Source: Alcaligenes aquatilis (GTDB taxonomy: Bacteria > Pseudomonadota > Gammaproteobacteria > Burkholderiales > Burkholderiaceae_B). Taken from it: a DNA stretch of 64,000 bases. This document shows positions 19,831 through 28,465 of the stretch, piece by piece. Location: NCBI RefSeq assembly GCF_003076515.1, contig NZ_CP022390.1, forward strand, positions 3,170,572 through 3,234,571. The letters are read 5' to 3'. Position numbers and translations under genes: made by a program. The notes under the pieces are model-generated. The model worked only from the letters and a program-made list of their open reading frames with translations. It was not told the DNA's origin and made no database searches. Positions within the stretch are counted from its first letter, which is position 1, and each line of letters starts with the position of its first letter.

Positions 19831-19879
19831 CCTAGGGCCTGTTAACGCAATCTCCTTACATCGTGTTAACAGGTCCTAG
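19831..19879. repeat. Long inverted repeat in the aldo/keto reductase leader
   Basis: Two arms of 15 bases, CTAGGGCCTGTTAAC (19832-19846) and GTTAACAGGTCCTAG (19865-19879), are complementary apart from one G-U pair and enclose an 18-base spacer. Read on the minus strand, the loop contains AAGGAG. The element lies 81 bases before the aldo/keto reductase start and about 215 bases before panB. It could be a regulatory hairpin, an operator dyad or a remnant of a mobile element. The remaining bases from 19751 to 20094 hold nothing else I can identify. Confidence 0.6.
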
Positions 19880-20094
19880 AGTACAGGCGGTGTCAAGGCA
19901 AAAGTCCTTAAAGGGACCTGAATCCACACGGGATGGACACGTGAAGCTTGTACGTAGGCAGGAAATTGGCTTATTGTTTTTTGTCCTGCGGCGATTATAG
20001 AGGCGTCGACTGGATTTTTTATTAAGATGTTGCAATCTGCATCATTCATAATCCCATATAAGCGTTGTCCTATGGGGTTCCAGCTGGAGTAAGT

Positions 20095-20916
20095 ATGAGC
20101 GTACATACCACGCAGGTTCGCATTAGCGTTCCCGCTCTGACCGCCTATAAGGGCAAACAAAAAATTGCGTCGTTAACAGCCTATATCGCGCCTATCGCAC
20201 GAATGCTGGACGAGCACATGGATATGATCCTGGTGGGCGATTCGACCGCGATGGTAGGGTATGCCATGCCTGACACCCTGAGCATTACGGTGGATATGTT
20301 GGCTGCCCATGCTGCGGCCGTGGTGCGTGCTACTAAGCACGCTTGTATTGTCGTGGATATGCCCTTTGGCAGCTATCAGGAATCACCCCAGCAGGCATTT
20401 GCCAACGCATCGCGTATGCTCGCGGCCAGTGGTGCCCAGGCAGTGAAGATGGAAGGCGGTCAAGCCATGGCTGAAACGACCCGCTTTCTGGTCGAGCGCG
20501 GCGTGCCTGTGTTGGCCCACGTGGGTTTGATGCCTCAGTACGTCAACACCATGGGTGGCTACAAGGCTCAAGGCATGACCGATGCTGCCGCCCAGCGCGT
20601 GTTGGACGATGCCGTCGCACATGCCCAGGCCGGTGCCTGGGGTGTGGTGTTGGAAGGGGTGGCGGAAAGTGTGGGCCGCCGGATTACCGAAACCATCGCC
20701 ATTCCTACGATCGGTATCGGTGCATCGCCTGCGTGTGATGGCCAGGTGTTGGTAACTGAAGATATCCTGGGCCTGACAAACGGCAAGATTCCCAAATTTG
20801 CCAAACCTTACGCGGATGTGGGTGCCTTGATCTCGCAAGCGGCAGCGCAGTACGCGGCGGAGGTGCGTGATGGTTCTTTCCCCACGTTGGAGCAGTGTTT
20901 CGGCGTGAAACGCTAG
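20095..20916 (+). CDS. panB: 3-methyl-2-oxobutanoate hydroxymethyltransferase-like (PanB)
   Basis: A 273-residue protein of the PanB/PEP mutase TIM-barrel family. Family blocks are ILVGDSTAMVGYAM (metal-binding Asp), VVDMPFGSYQ, AVKMEGG and HVGLMPQ followed by GGYKAQG. PanB transfers a hydroxymethyl group from methylenetetrahydrofolate to 2-oxoisovalerate in pantothenate synthesis. The match is clear but not perfect; canonical enzymes read LVGDSLGM and GHLGLTPQ, so this could be a paralog with a shifted substrate. panC is not adjacent; a LysR gene follows instead. The ATG after CTGGAG is preferred to an upstream in-frame ATG that lacks a binding site. Confidence 0.78.
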   Translation: MSVHTTQVRISVPALTAYKGKQKIASLTAYIAPIARMLDEHMDMILVGDSTAMVGYAMPDTLSITVDMLAAHAAAVVRATKHACIVVDMPFGSYQESPQQAFANASRMLAASGAQAVKMEGGQAMAETTRFLVERGVPVLAHVGLMPQYVNTMGGYKAQGMTDAAAQRVLDDAVAHAQAGAWGVVLEGVAESVGRRITETIAIPTIGIGASPACDGQVLVTEDILGLTNGKIPKFAKPYADVGALISQAAAQYAAEVRDGSFPTLEQCFGVKR

Positions 20917-20980
20917 TCCGGCTAACTATTCCGCATTAGAATATTTCATGTTGATAAATGCGGCATTCACATAGACCGAC

Positions 20981-21946
20981 ATGGAAATTCGCCAATTAGA
21001 AGCTTTTGCAGCTGTGATGTCCGCAGGCAGTGTGACCGCTGCCGGCCGTTTACTGGACCGCTCTCAGCCTGTGGTCAGCCGCCAGATTCAGGAGCTGGAG
21101 CAGGAACTGGGCTTCAGGCTTTTTACTCGTACCCGTCCGCAGGTCACCCTGACCGATCAAGGGCGCGAGTTTTATCTGGAAGCCAGGCCGGTGCTGATGA
21201 ATCTGGAGGTGCTGCAAAGTCGCGCTCTGGAAATCGCCCGTGGTGGCCTGCGGCCCCTGCGTATCGTGGCCACTCATGCGCTGGCTATTGGGTTGCTGCC
21301 CCAAGCGCTGGGCATCATGGAGCATCACGATCCCGCCTTCAAGCAAAAGCTGATTATTGATACGGTAAAGCCGGAAGAGGTGGTGCAAGCCATCGACGAA
21401 GGGCGGGCAGATCTGGCTGTTACCAGTTTGCCGCTCGATATTGATGGTTGCACCTTGCACTGGTCAGGACAAAGTCCGTGTCTGTTGGGTATGGCATTGG
21501 ATCATCCCCTGTCCGAGCACGAACTGGTGCGTTTGAGTGATATTCAAGGCACGCCCCTGATTTCCATTCAGAACCGCCATCGCCTGCGTCATACCCTGGC
21601 AACCGCTCTGTTGCGCGCCAGTCCGGAAGCACCGGAAGATATTCGTCATATCGAGGTTGCATCGTCTTTGGAAGGGCTGGTTCTGGCCAGCCAAGGGGTA
21701 GGCGTGTCCTTGATCGACCCCTTCACTGCCCACGGCCTGCCACTGCCGAATGTGGTGTTGCGCCCCATTGATATCCACGTGCCTTATATGGTCGGCGTGG
21801 TGTCGCTGCGATCACGCGAACTACGTCCCGATGCGCAGCGTCTGGTCGAGGCCATGCGACAGTATGTGCTGCAGTTCATCCCGCGCTTTGTACTGGGAGA
21901 TGATACGGGCTTGCCCAGCACGCAGGATCCGTTTGACTCGCTGTAA
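20981..21946 (+). CDS. LysR-family transcriptional regulator
   Basis: A 321-residue LysR protein. The helix-turn-helix lies at residues 1-60 (MEIRQLEAFAAVMSAGSVTAAG start, then LDRSQPVVSRQIQELE), and the effector domain spans about 90-300. It sits 64 bases behind panB in the same direction. The spacer holds an inverted repeat, CCGCATT (20931-20937) and AATGCGG (20957-20963), which may be an autoregulatory site or a weak hairpin between the genes. Target genes are unknown; panB is the nearest candidate, but LysR genes placed downstream in the same direction often act elsewhere. Confidence 0.87.
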   Translation: MEIRQLEAFAAVMSAGSVTAAGRLLDRSQPVVSRQIQELEQELGFRLFTRTRPQVTLTDQGREFYLEARPVLMNLEVLQSRALEIARGGLRPLRIVATHALAIGLLPQALGIMEHHDPAFKQKLIIDTVKPEEVVQAIDEGRADLAVTSLPLDIDGCTLHWSGQSPCLLGMALDHPLSEHELVRLSDIQGTPLISIQNRHRLRHTLATALLRASPEAPEDIRHIEVASSLEGLVLASQGVGVSLIDPFTAHGLPLPNVVLRPIDIHVPYMVGVVSLRSRELRPDAQRLVEAMRQYVLQFIPRFVLGDDTGLPSTQDPFDSL

Positions 21947-21985
21947 ACAGATGGGGGCTGCTGCGGCGCCCCGCCTTTGTCAGCC

Positions 21986-22363
21986 TCAAGGAATCATGGC
22001 GTAAGCCACAACCTCCAGCTTCATGCCCGGCTCCACTAAAGCGGCCACGCCCACGCTGGCTCGGTTGGGAAAGGGCGCGGAGAAAGACTCCCTGTAGACC
22101 TTGTCGATGACGTCCATATCGGCGATATCAGTCATGTAAATCAGCACTTGGGTGACGTTTTCCAGGCTAGTTCCCGCTGCTTGAGTGGCCCGTTGCATAT
22201 TGGCAAAGGTCAGGCGAGCCTGTTGCTCGATGCTTCCCGTATCGATGCTGCCGTCCGGCCGCACAGGCCCGGCCACCATGAACAGCATTTCCCCTTTGGC
22301 TTTGACAGCCCAGGAGAACGCTTGCTTGAGGGGAGGAAGCCCGACGTCGACAACTTGTTTCAT
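21986..22363 (-). CDS. RidA family protein
   Basis: A 125-residue protein of the RidA/YjgF/Rid superfamily with the conserved block NRASVGVAALVEPGMKLEVVAYA, which includes the arginine that binds carboxylates of enamine or imine substrates. Rid proteins hydrolyse reactive enamines and imines; some members are 2-aminomuconate deaminases of the tryptophan/kynurenine route. The ATG overlaps the stop of the formamidase gene by one base (TGATG), with GGAG eight bases ahead, so translation is coupled. A GTG one codon earlier is less likely. Its place in a kyn operon suggests a role in tryptophan degradation, but the enzymes that would feed it are not in the window. Confidence 0.85.
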   Translation of the reverse strand: MKQVVDVGLPPLKQAFSWAVKAKGEMLFMVAGPVRPDGSIDTGSIEQQARLTFANMQRATQAAGTSLENVTQVLIYMTDIADMDVIDKVYRESFSAPFPNRASVGVAALVEPGMKLEVVAYAMIP

Positions 22364-23268
22364 CACTTGCTCCGAGTAGAGATGACCGGCAAAGACGCAA
22401 AGAGCGCCTGCGTTGCATCGCCCAAACGGGTGTTGGGGCGAGCCTGGTCAACAATGACATCGAAGTGGTTGCGTGCGGGCATTTCGATGGGGGGCAGATA
22501 CTGGGCGCCCAGTGCGTTCAGCGCGTCGGCAAAAGCCTGACTCTGGCGTTTGAACGCCGAGGTTTCGATTTCTCCCCAGCCAATGATGGTGGGAGGAAAT
22601 CCGTTCAGATCAAGCAGTTGAGGGCTAATCGCTCGTGCACTGTCCACGTCCAGAGACAGTGCCTCATTGATGCTGGTGCCAATCAGGGGCTGTAGATCGT
22701 AAATGCCCGATACCAGCACCGCTGCTGCAGGTGCGCCGACAGGCAAATCAGGGTCGTCTTTCCATCCGCGCAGGCAGCACATGGCTGCCAGATGCGCACC
22801 GGCAGAACTGCCGGAAACGACAATACGTTGCGGATCAAAACCCAGTTCTTTACCGTGCTCATACAGCCAGCGTAGTGCCTGGCGGCATTCCAGCACCATG
22901 TCATGGACAGAGGCTTGCGGTGCCAAGGTGTAATCGATGGCCGCAAAGGCGATGCCCGCGTTGGTGCAATCCGGGGCCGAGAACAAAGAGGACGCCTTGG
23001 AGAGCTCCTGCCAGTAGCCGCCGTGAATAAACAGCAGCAGTGGTGGGAGGGATTCCGAGTCGCGCGGCGCAGGCAAAAAGAGGTCGAGCTTATGTGCGGC
23101 GGCACTGCCATAGGCCAGCTCGGTATGACGTGATCCGCTTTGCAAGGCCGCTGCGCTAAGCGTGGCGTAGTCCTCGATGTAAGGCGCGTAGTTTCCGCCT
23201 ATACAGGAGCTGGGCGAGTATTCGCGCTCGCGCTCCTGCGCGGAGAGTAAGTCGTGTGAAGCTGGCAT
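22363..23268 (-). CDS. Kynurenine formamidase, alpha/beta-hydrolase type
   Basis: A 301-residue alpha/beta hydrolase. HGGYW at residues 82-86 is the oxyanion motif of animal- and yeast-type arylformamidases; the nucleophile elbow is GSSAG with Ser155, and the catalytic His lies in RNHFDV. It should hydrolyse N-formylkynurenine to kynurenine and formate. The more common bacterial KynB belongs to an unrelated metal-dependent family, so the activity is similar but the fold differs. Its ATG overlaps the stop of kynA by one base (TAATG), and its stop overlaps the start of the RidA gene, a compact three-gene operon. I assign the role from the motif and the neighbour. Confidence 0.85.
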   Translation of the reverse strand: MPASHDLLSAQEREREYSPSSCIGGNYAPYIEDYATLSAAALQSGSRHTELAYGSAAAHKLDLFLPAPRDSESLPPLLLFIHGGYWQELSKASSLFSAPDCTNAGIAFAAIDYTLAPQASVHDMVLECRQALRWLYEHGKELGFDPQRIVVSGSSAGAHLAAMCCLRGWKDDPDLPVGAPAAAVLVSGIYDLQPLIGTSINEALSLDVDSARAISPQLLDLNGFPPTIIGWGEIETSAFKRQSQAFADALNALGAQYLPPIEMPARNHFDVIVDQARPNTRLGDATQALFASLPVISTRSK

Positions 23269-24140
23269 TACAGCGCGGTCCGAACCGTCCAGATTTCAGG
23301 GAACAGCACCACGTCCAGCATCTTGCGCAGGTAGCTGACGCCACCTGTGCCACCCGTGCCGCGTTTGAAACCGATGACGCGTTCAACCGTCGTGACATGG
23401 CGGAAACGCCAAAGACGGAAGGCGTCCTCAATGTCGGTCAGTTTCTCACCCAACTGGTACAGGTCCCAGTGTGCATGTGGGTCACGGTAAACCTGCAACC
23501 AGGCAGCTTCGACTTCGGGGCTGGCCACGTAGGGCTGCGTCCAGTCACGCTCCAGATAGTCTGCGGGAATGTCAAAACCCTGGCGGGCCAACAGGCGCAG
23601 CGACTCATCGTACAGCGAGGGGGCACGGTAAGCGGCCTCAACCTGGCGGAGTAGCTCAGGGCGGTGTGCATGTGGCTTGAGCATGGCGGCATTCTTGTTG
23701 CCCAAAGCAAACTCAATACAGCGATATTGTGCGCTTTGAAAGCCGCTGGAGCTGGCCAGATAAGGCCGCATGGCAGTGTATTCCGGCGGGGTCATGGTCG
23801 AGAGCACCGTCCAGGCGCTGACCAGTTGTTCCATGATGCGCGAGACACGCGCCAGCATCTTGAAGCTGTCGGCGTATCGGTCAGCAGCGACCGATTCAGT
23901 GGCCGCGTTCAGTTCGTGCAGCATCAGTTTCATCCAGAGTTCACTGGTCTGGTGCTGGATGATAAACAGCATTTCGTCGTGGGCAGGCGAGAGCGGGTGC
24001 TGAGCGCCCAGCACCTCGTCCAGGTGCAGGTAATCGCCATAGCTCATGGATTGGCTGAAATCCAACTGCGCTTTTTCTTCCGAAACAATGCGCTCTGTCT
24101 CGCTGATTCCCTTGTCAGCCGATGCCTTGGAAGCATTCAT
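23268..24140 (-). CDS. kynA: Tryptophan 2,3-dioxygenase
   Basis: A 290-residue heme dioxygenase that opens the indole ring of L-tryptophan to give N-formylkynurenine. Family blocks are [46 protein letters not shown] and [16 protein letters not shown], the last near the C-terminus. Longer in-frame starts exist, but the ATG preceded by GGGAACAG gives the usual family length. It is the first gene of kynA-formamidase-ridA and is divergent from an Lrp/AsnC regulator gene. Kynureninase (kynU), the usual third gene for anthranilate formation, is not present here. Confidence 0.93.
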   Translation of the reverse strand: MNASKASADKGISETERIVSEEKAQLDFSQSMSYGDYLHLDEVLGAQHPLSPAHDEMLFIIQHQTSELWMKLMLHELNAATESVAADRYADSFKMLARVSRIMEQLVSAWTVLSTMTPPEYTAMRPYLASSSGFQSAQYRCIEFALGNKNAAMLKPHAHRPELLRQVEAAYRAPSLYDESLRLLARQGFDIPADYLERDWTQPYVASPEVEAAWLQVYRDPHAHWDLYQLGEKLTDIEDAFRLWRFRHVTTVERVIGFKRGTGGTGGVSYLRKMLDVVLFPEIWTVRTAL

Positions 24141-24421
24141 TTGTTCTGTTCCCGGTACATTAATCATGACCTGTACGGCCTGTAGAGCAGGTCGCGTGGG
24201 TCGCTGGAAAACCAAAGTCGCGTTGCGCGCCAAGGGGAGTGTGCCATGCATCGTGCCCGAAGGTTTCCATCAGTGGCGCGGTGCAGTCACCCGAGCAGGC
24301 GGGCACAGGGGTGAAGCTGAATGTTGTCTGTGGTTTCATTATTCAATCCCACTTAAATTTATGCGTTGATCTTAGGGATTTAAGGGTCTTGCGCCAAGCT
24401 GTTTTTTATAGAAGCATAATT

Positions 24422-24433
24422 TTTTCTAGAAAA
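24422..24433. promoter_or_regulatory. Candidate Lrp/AsnC site at the kyn divergent promoter
   Basis: The perfect palindrome TTTTCTAGAAAA lies 20 bases before the start of the Lrp/AsnC gene in the AT-rich end of the 313-base region between it and kynA. Lrp-type regulators favour AT-rich dyads of this form. It could serve autoregulation and control of kynA. The rest of the spacer shows no further clear site. Confidence 0.4.
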
Positions 24434-24453
24434 CTTTAAAAACAGGTTTTTTT

Positions 24454-24942
24454 ATGCAAATAGATTTGGATGAGGTGGATTGCAGTTTACTGGCCGAGCT
24501 GCAACGAAACGCCAGGCTCACCACAAGCGAGCTGGCGCAAAAAGTGGGTATATCGCAGTCGCCTTGCTGGCGCCGGATCCGTCGCATGGAAGAAGCCGGG
24601 CTTATTTCAGGCTACCACGCCCGGCTGGATCGTCGCGGCCTGGGCTACGGTGTGGTGGCCTTCGTCAGCATCAGTGTGGACTTTCAGAACGAAGCGCGTT
24701 CGGTGCAGTTTGTAGAAGCGGTACGCGATATTCCGGAGGTAGTGATGTGTCATGGCATTGCAGGCCCGGCCGACTTTTTGCTCATGGTGGTGGCCAAGGA
24801 CCTGGACAGCTATTCGGAGTTGTTGCAACGGAAACTGCACCGTTTGCCGGGTGTCCGGCAAGCGCAAACCAGCTTTTCCTTGCAGGAGTTCAAGGGGCTT
24901 AACGAGCTGCCAATCCCGGTAATGGTCAAGCCTGCACCCTGA
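24454..24942 (+). CDS. Lrp/AsnC-family regulator, probable KynR
   Basis: A 162-residue protein with an N-terminal helix-turn-helix (residues 5-55, LAQKVGISQSPCWRRIRRMEEAG pattern typical of Lrp) and a C-terminal RAM ligand-binding domain (residues 65-145). In Pseudomonas aeruginosa a related regulator, KynR, responds to kynurenine and activates kynA, kynB and kynU. Here the gene is divergent from kynA, which supports the same job. The symbol is not assigned because the match is judged by family and position only. Confidence 0.85.
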   Translation: MQIDLDEVDCSLLAELQRNARLTTSELAQKVGISQSPCWRRIRRMEEAGLISGYHARLDRRGLGYGVVAFVSISVDFQNEARSVQFVEAVRDIPEVVMCHGIAGPADFLLMVVAKDLDSYSELLQRKLHRLPGVRQAQTSFSLQEFKGLNELPIPVMVKPAP

Positions 24943-25112
24943 TTCACTACGCTGTAAACCTTGATATGCGACGTGATCCTACGTTTTGCCGCGTTACCCA
25001 TGATGAGTTAGGCAGCTAAGGGTTAGCTCTGATTTATTGTCAAAGAAGTCCGTCCTTAGAATTGATCAAAAATCACAAATCATTGCTCGAACTAACTTTG
25101 TGACGGAATCTA

Positions 25113-25805
25113 ATGAAACATTCAGATGCTGCAAGCGCCAGTGCTCCGCTCGAAGCTTTTCAACCTATCGTTCGGCAATCCGTTAACGAAGCGGTCTATC
25201 AAGCCCTGCGAAACAAGCTGATGCACGGGGAATACCGTGCCGGCCAAGTGCTGGGTATTCAATACCTGGCCGACGCGCTGGGCACCAGCACCATGCCCGT
25301 GCGTGAAGCATTACGCCGCCTGGTCGCACAACAGGGGCTAGAGCCGTTGCCCAACGGCACCACGCGCGTTCCGCTGATCACCAAAGCCTGCTTGAGCGAT
25401 ATTCGTCGTGCACGTGTTCTGATCGAAGGCACCGTCACCGAGTGGGCCGGCCCCTTGCTGACATCCTCTGTGCTGGATCAGTTGGAACAGTTGGCGCAAG
25501 AAATTACACAAGAGCGTCGTACGCCCAAAGGCGTGGCCAGCAGCTTGGAAAAAAATCGGATCTTTCATTTCACGATTTACGCCGCCGCCCAGTCTCCGGT
25601 CATGCTCGCCATGATCGAGAGCCTGTGGCTGCAGTCAGGTGCTTATCTGCGCGAAACCCGCGAATTACTCCACAACGAGGACTCCTCGGACCAATTGCAC
25701 GAGTCCGCCGTAATCGCGCTGCGTAACGGCAATTTCGCCCAGGCACGTCAATACATTCAGGAAGATGTCTCCTGGATATTTGACCGCTTGGATCTGCCCG
25801 ATTGA
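25113..25805 (+). CDS. GntR-family regulator with FCD domain
   Basis: A 230-residue regulator: winged helix at residues 20-90 (NEAVYQALRNKLMHGEYRAGQ, then LADALGTSTMPVREALRRL, which is the recognition region), followed by an all-helical FCD ligand-binding domain from about 95 to 220. FadR/FCD regulators usually bind organic acids. It lies 36 bases before a dehydratase gene and at the head of a long catabolic locus for hydroxy or sugar acids, so it is the probable regulator of that locus. TTGATCAA at 25062-25069, 43 bases before the ATG, is a small palindrome that could be its operator; the match is too short to count on. Confidence 0.88.
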   Translation: MKHSDAASASAPLEAFQPIVRQSVNEAVYQALRNKLMHGEYRAGQVLGIQYLADALGTSTMPVREALRRLVAQQGLEPLPNGTTRVPLITKACLSDIRRARVLIEGTVTEWAGPLLTSSVLDQLEQLAQEITQERRTPKGVASSLEKNRIFHFTIYAAAQSPVMLAMIESLWLQSGAYLRETRELLHNEDSSDQLHESAVIALRNGNFAQARQYIQEDVSWIFDRLDLPD

Positions 25806-25841
25806 ATCGATCTTTCAACTACTCATTCCCCACCAAAGACC

Positions 25842-27554
25842 ATGCTAAAAAAACATAGATCAAAAGCAGTGACCGAGGGCGTAACCCGCACCCCACACCG
25901 AGCCTTTCTGCGTGCAACGGGCCTGGATGATGATGACCTGGACCGCTCGATGGTCGCCATCATCGGAACCGCCGGAGACAACACACCCTGTTCCAAATCG
26001 TTGGGCCCGCAGGCAGACAGTGTGCGCCTGGGGGTTGCACAAGGTGGTGGCGTGCCCGTCATGATGAACACGATTTCCGTGTCTGACGGCACCTCCATGA
26101 ACCACGCTGGCATGCGCATGAGTCTGGTCTCGCGCGAGATGATTGCCGACAGTATGGAAATAGCCGTGCGTGGTCACGCCTATGATGCTTTGGTCGGTTT
26201 GGGTGGTTGCGACAAGACCTTGCCCGGCACCTTGATGGCCATGGCACGGCTTAATGTTCCCTCGGTGTTCATTTATGGCGGTTCCATGTTGCCGGGCTAC
26301 TCGCCCGATGGCACTGAAAATACCGTGCTGACCGCCATTGAAGGGGTGGGCCGCTACCAGACCGGGGCGATTTCCCTGGAGCAGTTGCACGGCATCGAGC
26401 GCAACTGTGCCATGACTGTCGGCTCCTGTCCGGGCCAGTTCACTGCCAATACCATGGGTATGGTGGCCGAGGCTTTGGGCATGTCCTTCCTGGGGTCTTC
26501 GACCACACCAGCGGTCTACAGCCAACGACACGCACTGGCTCGCCGTGCCGGTCGTCGGGTGATGGAAATTCTGGAAAATGGTGGTCCACTGCCGCGTGAT
26601 CTCATCACACGCAAGAGCCTGGAAAATGCCGCTGCGGCTGTGGCTGCGACGGGCGGCTCAACCAACGTGGCCTTGCATATCCCTGCTATAGCGCACGAGG
26701 TGGGTATCCGCTTCACCATGGATGATCTGGCTGAGGTCTTTAACCGCACACCTCTTATCGCCGACTTGCAGCCCGGTGGCCGTTATCTGGCACGCGATCT
26801 GGACGTGATCGGTGGGGTGCCCGTCGTGCTCAAGGCTCTCTTGAAGAGCGGGCACCTGCACGGCGATGTGTTGACCATTACCGGTGAAACCTTGGCCGAG
26901 GCCTTGGAAAGTTTCCCCGATGTTGATGGTCGTATCGTGCGTAGCAGTGATCAGCCTATTCATGCGTCAGGCGGTCTGGTTGTGCTCAAGGGCAATCTGT
27001 GTCCGGATGGGGCCTTGCTGAAGATTGCCGGTTTGAAGTCTCTGGTTTTTGAAGGCCGCGCCCGTGTCTTTGAAACCGAGGAAGATTGTATGGCCGTGGT
27101 GTCCAGGCAGGCCTACGAGACTGGCGATGTACTGATCATTCGCAATGAAGGCCCCAAAGGCGGCCCCGGCATGCGCGAGATGCTAAGCGTTACCGCCGCC
27201 ATTTACGGCCATGGCAATGGCGAGAAAGTGGCATTGCTGACTGATGGCCGTTTCTCGGGTGCGACACGCGGCATGTGCATCGGCTATGCCAGCCCTGAAG
27301 CGGCAGCCGGTGGGAACATCGGCTTGGTGCGTGACGGTGACCGTATCACCATCGACGCTACGCAAAGCAGCATGCAGTTGCATGTGTCCGATGAGGAACT
27401 GGCCGTACGCCGGGCGCAATGGAAACCCTATGTACGAGATCGTTTGGCGGGCGCGTTGGAGAAGTACGCACGTCTGGTTGGGCCGACCAATGAAGGGGCA
27501 GTGACCCATTCGGGTGCTGCCCAGTGGCCGCAAGAACAGCTTGAGGACGTATAA
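25842..27554 (+). CDS. IlvD/Edd-family dehydratase, probably for a sugar acid
   Basis: A 570-residue Fe-S dehydratase. The cluster ligands are Cys50 ([11 protein letters not shown]), Cys123 (GGCDKTLPG) and Cys196 ([12 protein letters not shown]); three cysteines of this spacing indicate a [2Fe-2S] cluster. Family enzymes remove water from dihydroxy acids: dihydroxyisovalerate in branched-chain amino acid synthesis (IlvD), 6-phosphogluconate (Edd), or aldonates. The block [11 protein letters not shown] differs from the classical IlvD ACGGMYTANTM. Together with the neighbouring GntR, tetronate-type enzymes and TRAP transporter, this favours an aldonate-like or hydroxy-acid dehydratase. A biosynthetic IlvD role cannot be excluded. 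Confidence 0.85.
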   Translation: MLKKHRSKAVTEGVTRTPHRAFLRATGLDDDDLDRSMVAIIGTAGDNTPCSKSLGPQADSVRLGVAQGGGVPVMMNTISVSDGTSMNHAGMRMSLVSREMIADSMEIAVRGHAYDALVGLGGCDKTLPGTLMAMARLNVPSVFIYGGSMLPGYSPDGTENTVLTAIEGVGRYQTGAISLEQLHGIERNCAMTVGSCPGQFTANTMGMVAEALGMSFLGSSTTPAVYSQRHALARRAGRRVMEILENGGPLPRDLITRKSLENAAAAVAATGGSTNVALHIPAIAHEVGIRFTMDDLAEVFNRTPLIADLQPGGRYLARDLDVIGGVPVVLKALLKSGHLHGDVLTITGETLAEALESFPDVDGRIVRSSDQPIHASGGLVVLKGNLCPDGALLKIAGLKSLVFEGRARVFETEEDCMAVVSRQAYETGDVLIIRNEGPKGGPGMREMLSVTAAIYGHGNGEKVALLTDGRFSGATRGMCIGYASPEAAAGGNIGLVRDGDRITIDATQSSMQLHVSDEELAVRRAQWKPYVRDRLAGALEKYARLVGPTNEGAVTHSGAAQWPQEQLEDV

Positions 27555-27555
27555 G

Positions 27556-28452
27556 ATGAAACTCGGTTTTTGCGGTTTAGGATTGATGGGTGCTGCTATG
27601 GTGCAGCGCCTGCTGAAAGCGGGCCACGAGGTCAAAGTCTGGAACCGTTCCAGGGAAAAGGCCGAGCCCTTGGCGGCGCTCGGTGCGCAGATTGTGAGCA
27701 CGCCACGCGAAGCGGCTGAAGGCACCGACGGTGTCTTGCTATGCCTGTTTGACGCCAAGGCTGCCGAGGCCGTGGTGTTCGGTGCGGATGGCATTGCTCA
27801 GGCAGCAGGTCTTAATTGGCTGGTGGATCACTCCAGCATCGACCCGGAAGCCACGCGCAACTTGGCCGCTCGTTTGGCGCAACGTTGCGGGGCTGACTGG
27901 ATTGATGCCCCAGTGTCTGGCGGTATTCCAGGCGTGGAGGCCGGTACGCTGGCCATCATGACAGGTGGTAGCGAAACCCATATGCCCGAGGCCGAGGCTG
28001 CCATGCGCGCCTATGCCGGCAATATCACGCATATGGGGCCTTCTGGGACCGGGCAGGCGACCAAACTGTGCAACCAGGCTATCGTGGCGACCTCGATCGC
28101 GGCACTGGCCGAAGCCATTGGCTTTGCCCGACGCAATAACATCAATGTGGACAAACTGGCACCCGCACTGGCGGGCGGCTGGGCGGACTCCAAGCCCTTG
28201 CAGATCTTTGCCCCGCGCATGATAGAAGCACAGGCAAAAAGCATCGGTGCGCTGTCCACCATGCTCAAGGATATCGACACCCTGATCGCCAATGCTCAAC
28301 AAAGTGGTGCGCCTATGCCGGTGGCGGCCAGCGTGCAGCAAATGTTGCGTGTGGCTAGCGCCATGGGTTTAGGTCAGGCCGAAGTGTCTGCCTTGGTCAG
28401 TGTCGTTATGCCTGAGCAGCGTGACGCCTTCCTTCGCCAGATAAGCGCATAA
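27556..28452 (+). CDS. 3-hydroxyisobutyrate dehydrogenase-family oxidoreductase
   Basis: A 298-residue beta-hydroxyacid dehydrogenase. The cofactor motif GLGLMGAAMVQRLL starts at residue 6, DAPVSGGIPGVEAGTL is the substrate-binding block, and GPSGTGQATKLCNQ carries the catalytic lysine. Family members act on 3-hydroxyisobutyrate, tartronate semialdehyde (GarR/GlxR) or L-threonate (LtnD). LtnD, which oxidises L-threonate at C2, is attractive because the next two genes resemble OtnI and DenD of tetronate catabolism. The start is one base after the stop of the dehydratase gene; the longer in-frame start inside that gene is less likely. Confidence 0.87.
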   Translation: MKLGFCGLGLMGAAMVQRLLKAGHEVKVWNRSREKAEPLAALGAQIVSTPREAAEGTDGVLLCLFDAKAAEAVVFGADGIAQAAGLNWLVDHSSIDPEATRNLAARLAQRCGADWIDAPVSGGIPGVEAGTLAIMTGGSETHMPEAEAAMRAYAGNITHMGPSGTGQATKLCNQAIVATSIAALAEAIGFARRNNINVDKLAPALAGGWADSKPLQIFAPRMIEAQAKSIGALSTMLKDIDTLIANAQQSGAPMPVAASVQQMLRVASAMGLGQAEVSALVSVVMPEQRDAFLRQISA

Positions 28453-28465
28453 GGCGGGCAGCCCC

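Noticed and set aside
18545..19879. A 444-codon plus-strand open frame across the MFS end and the aldo/keto reductase gene
   Set aside because: It is out of frame with the MFS gene and antisense to the reductase; no family pattern is visible.
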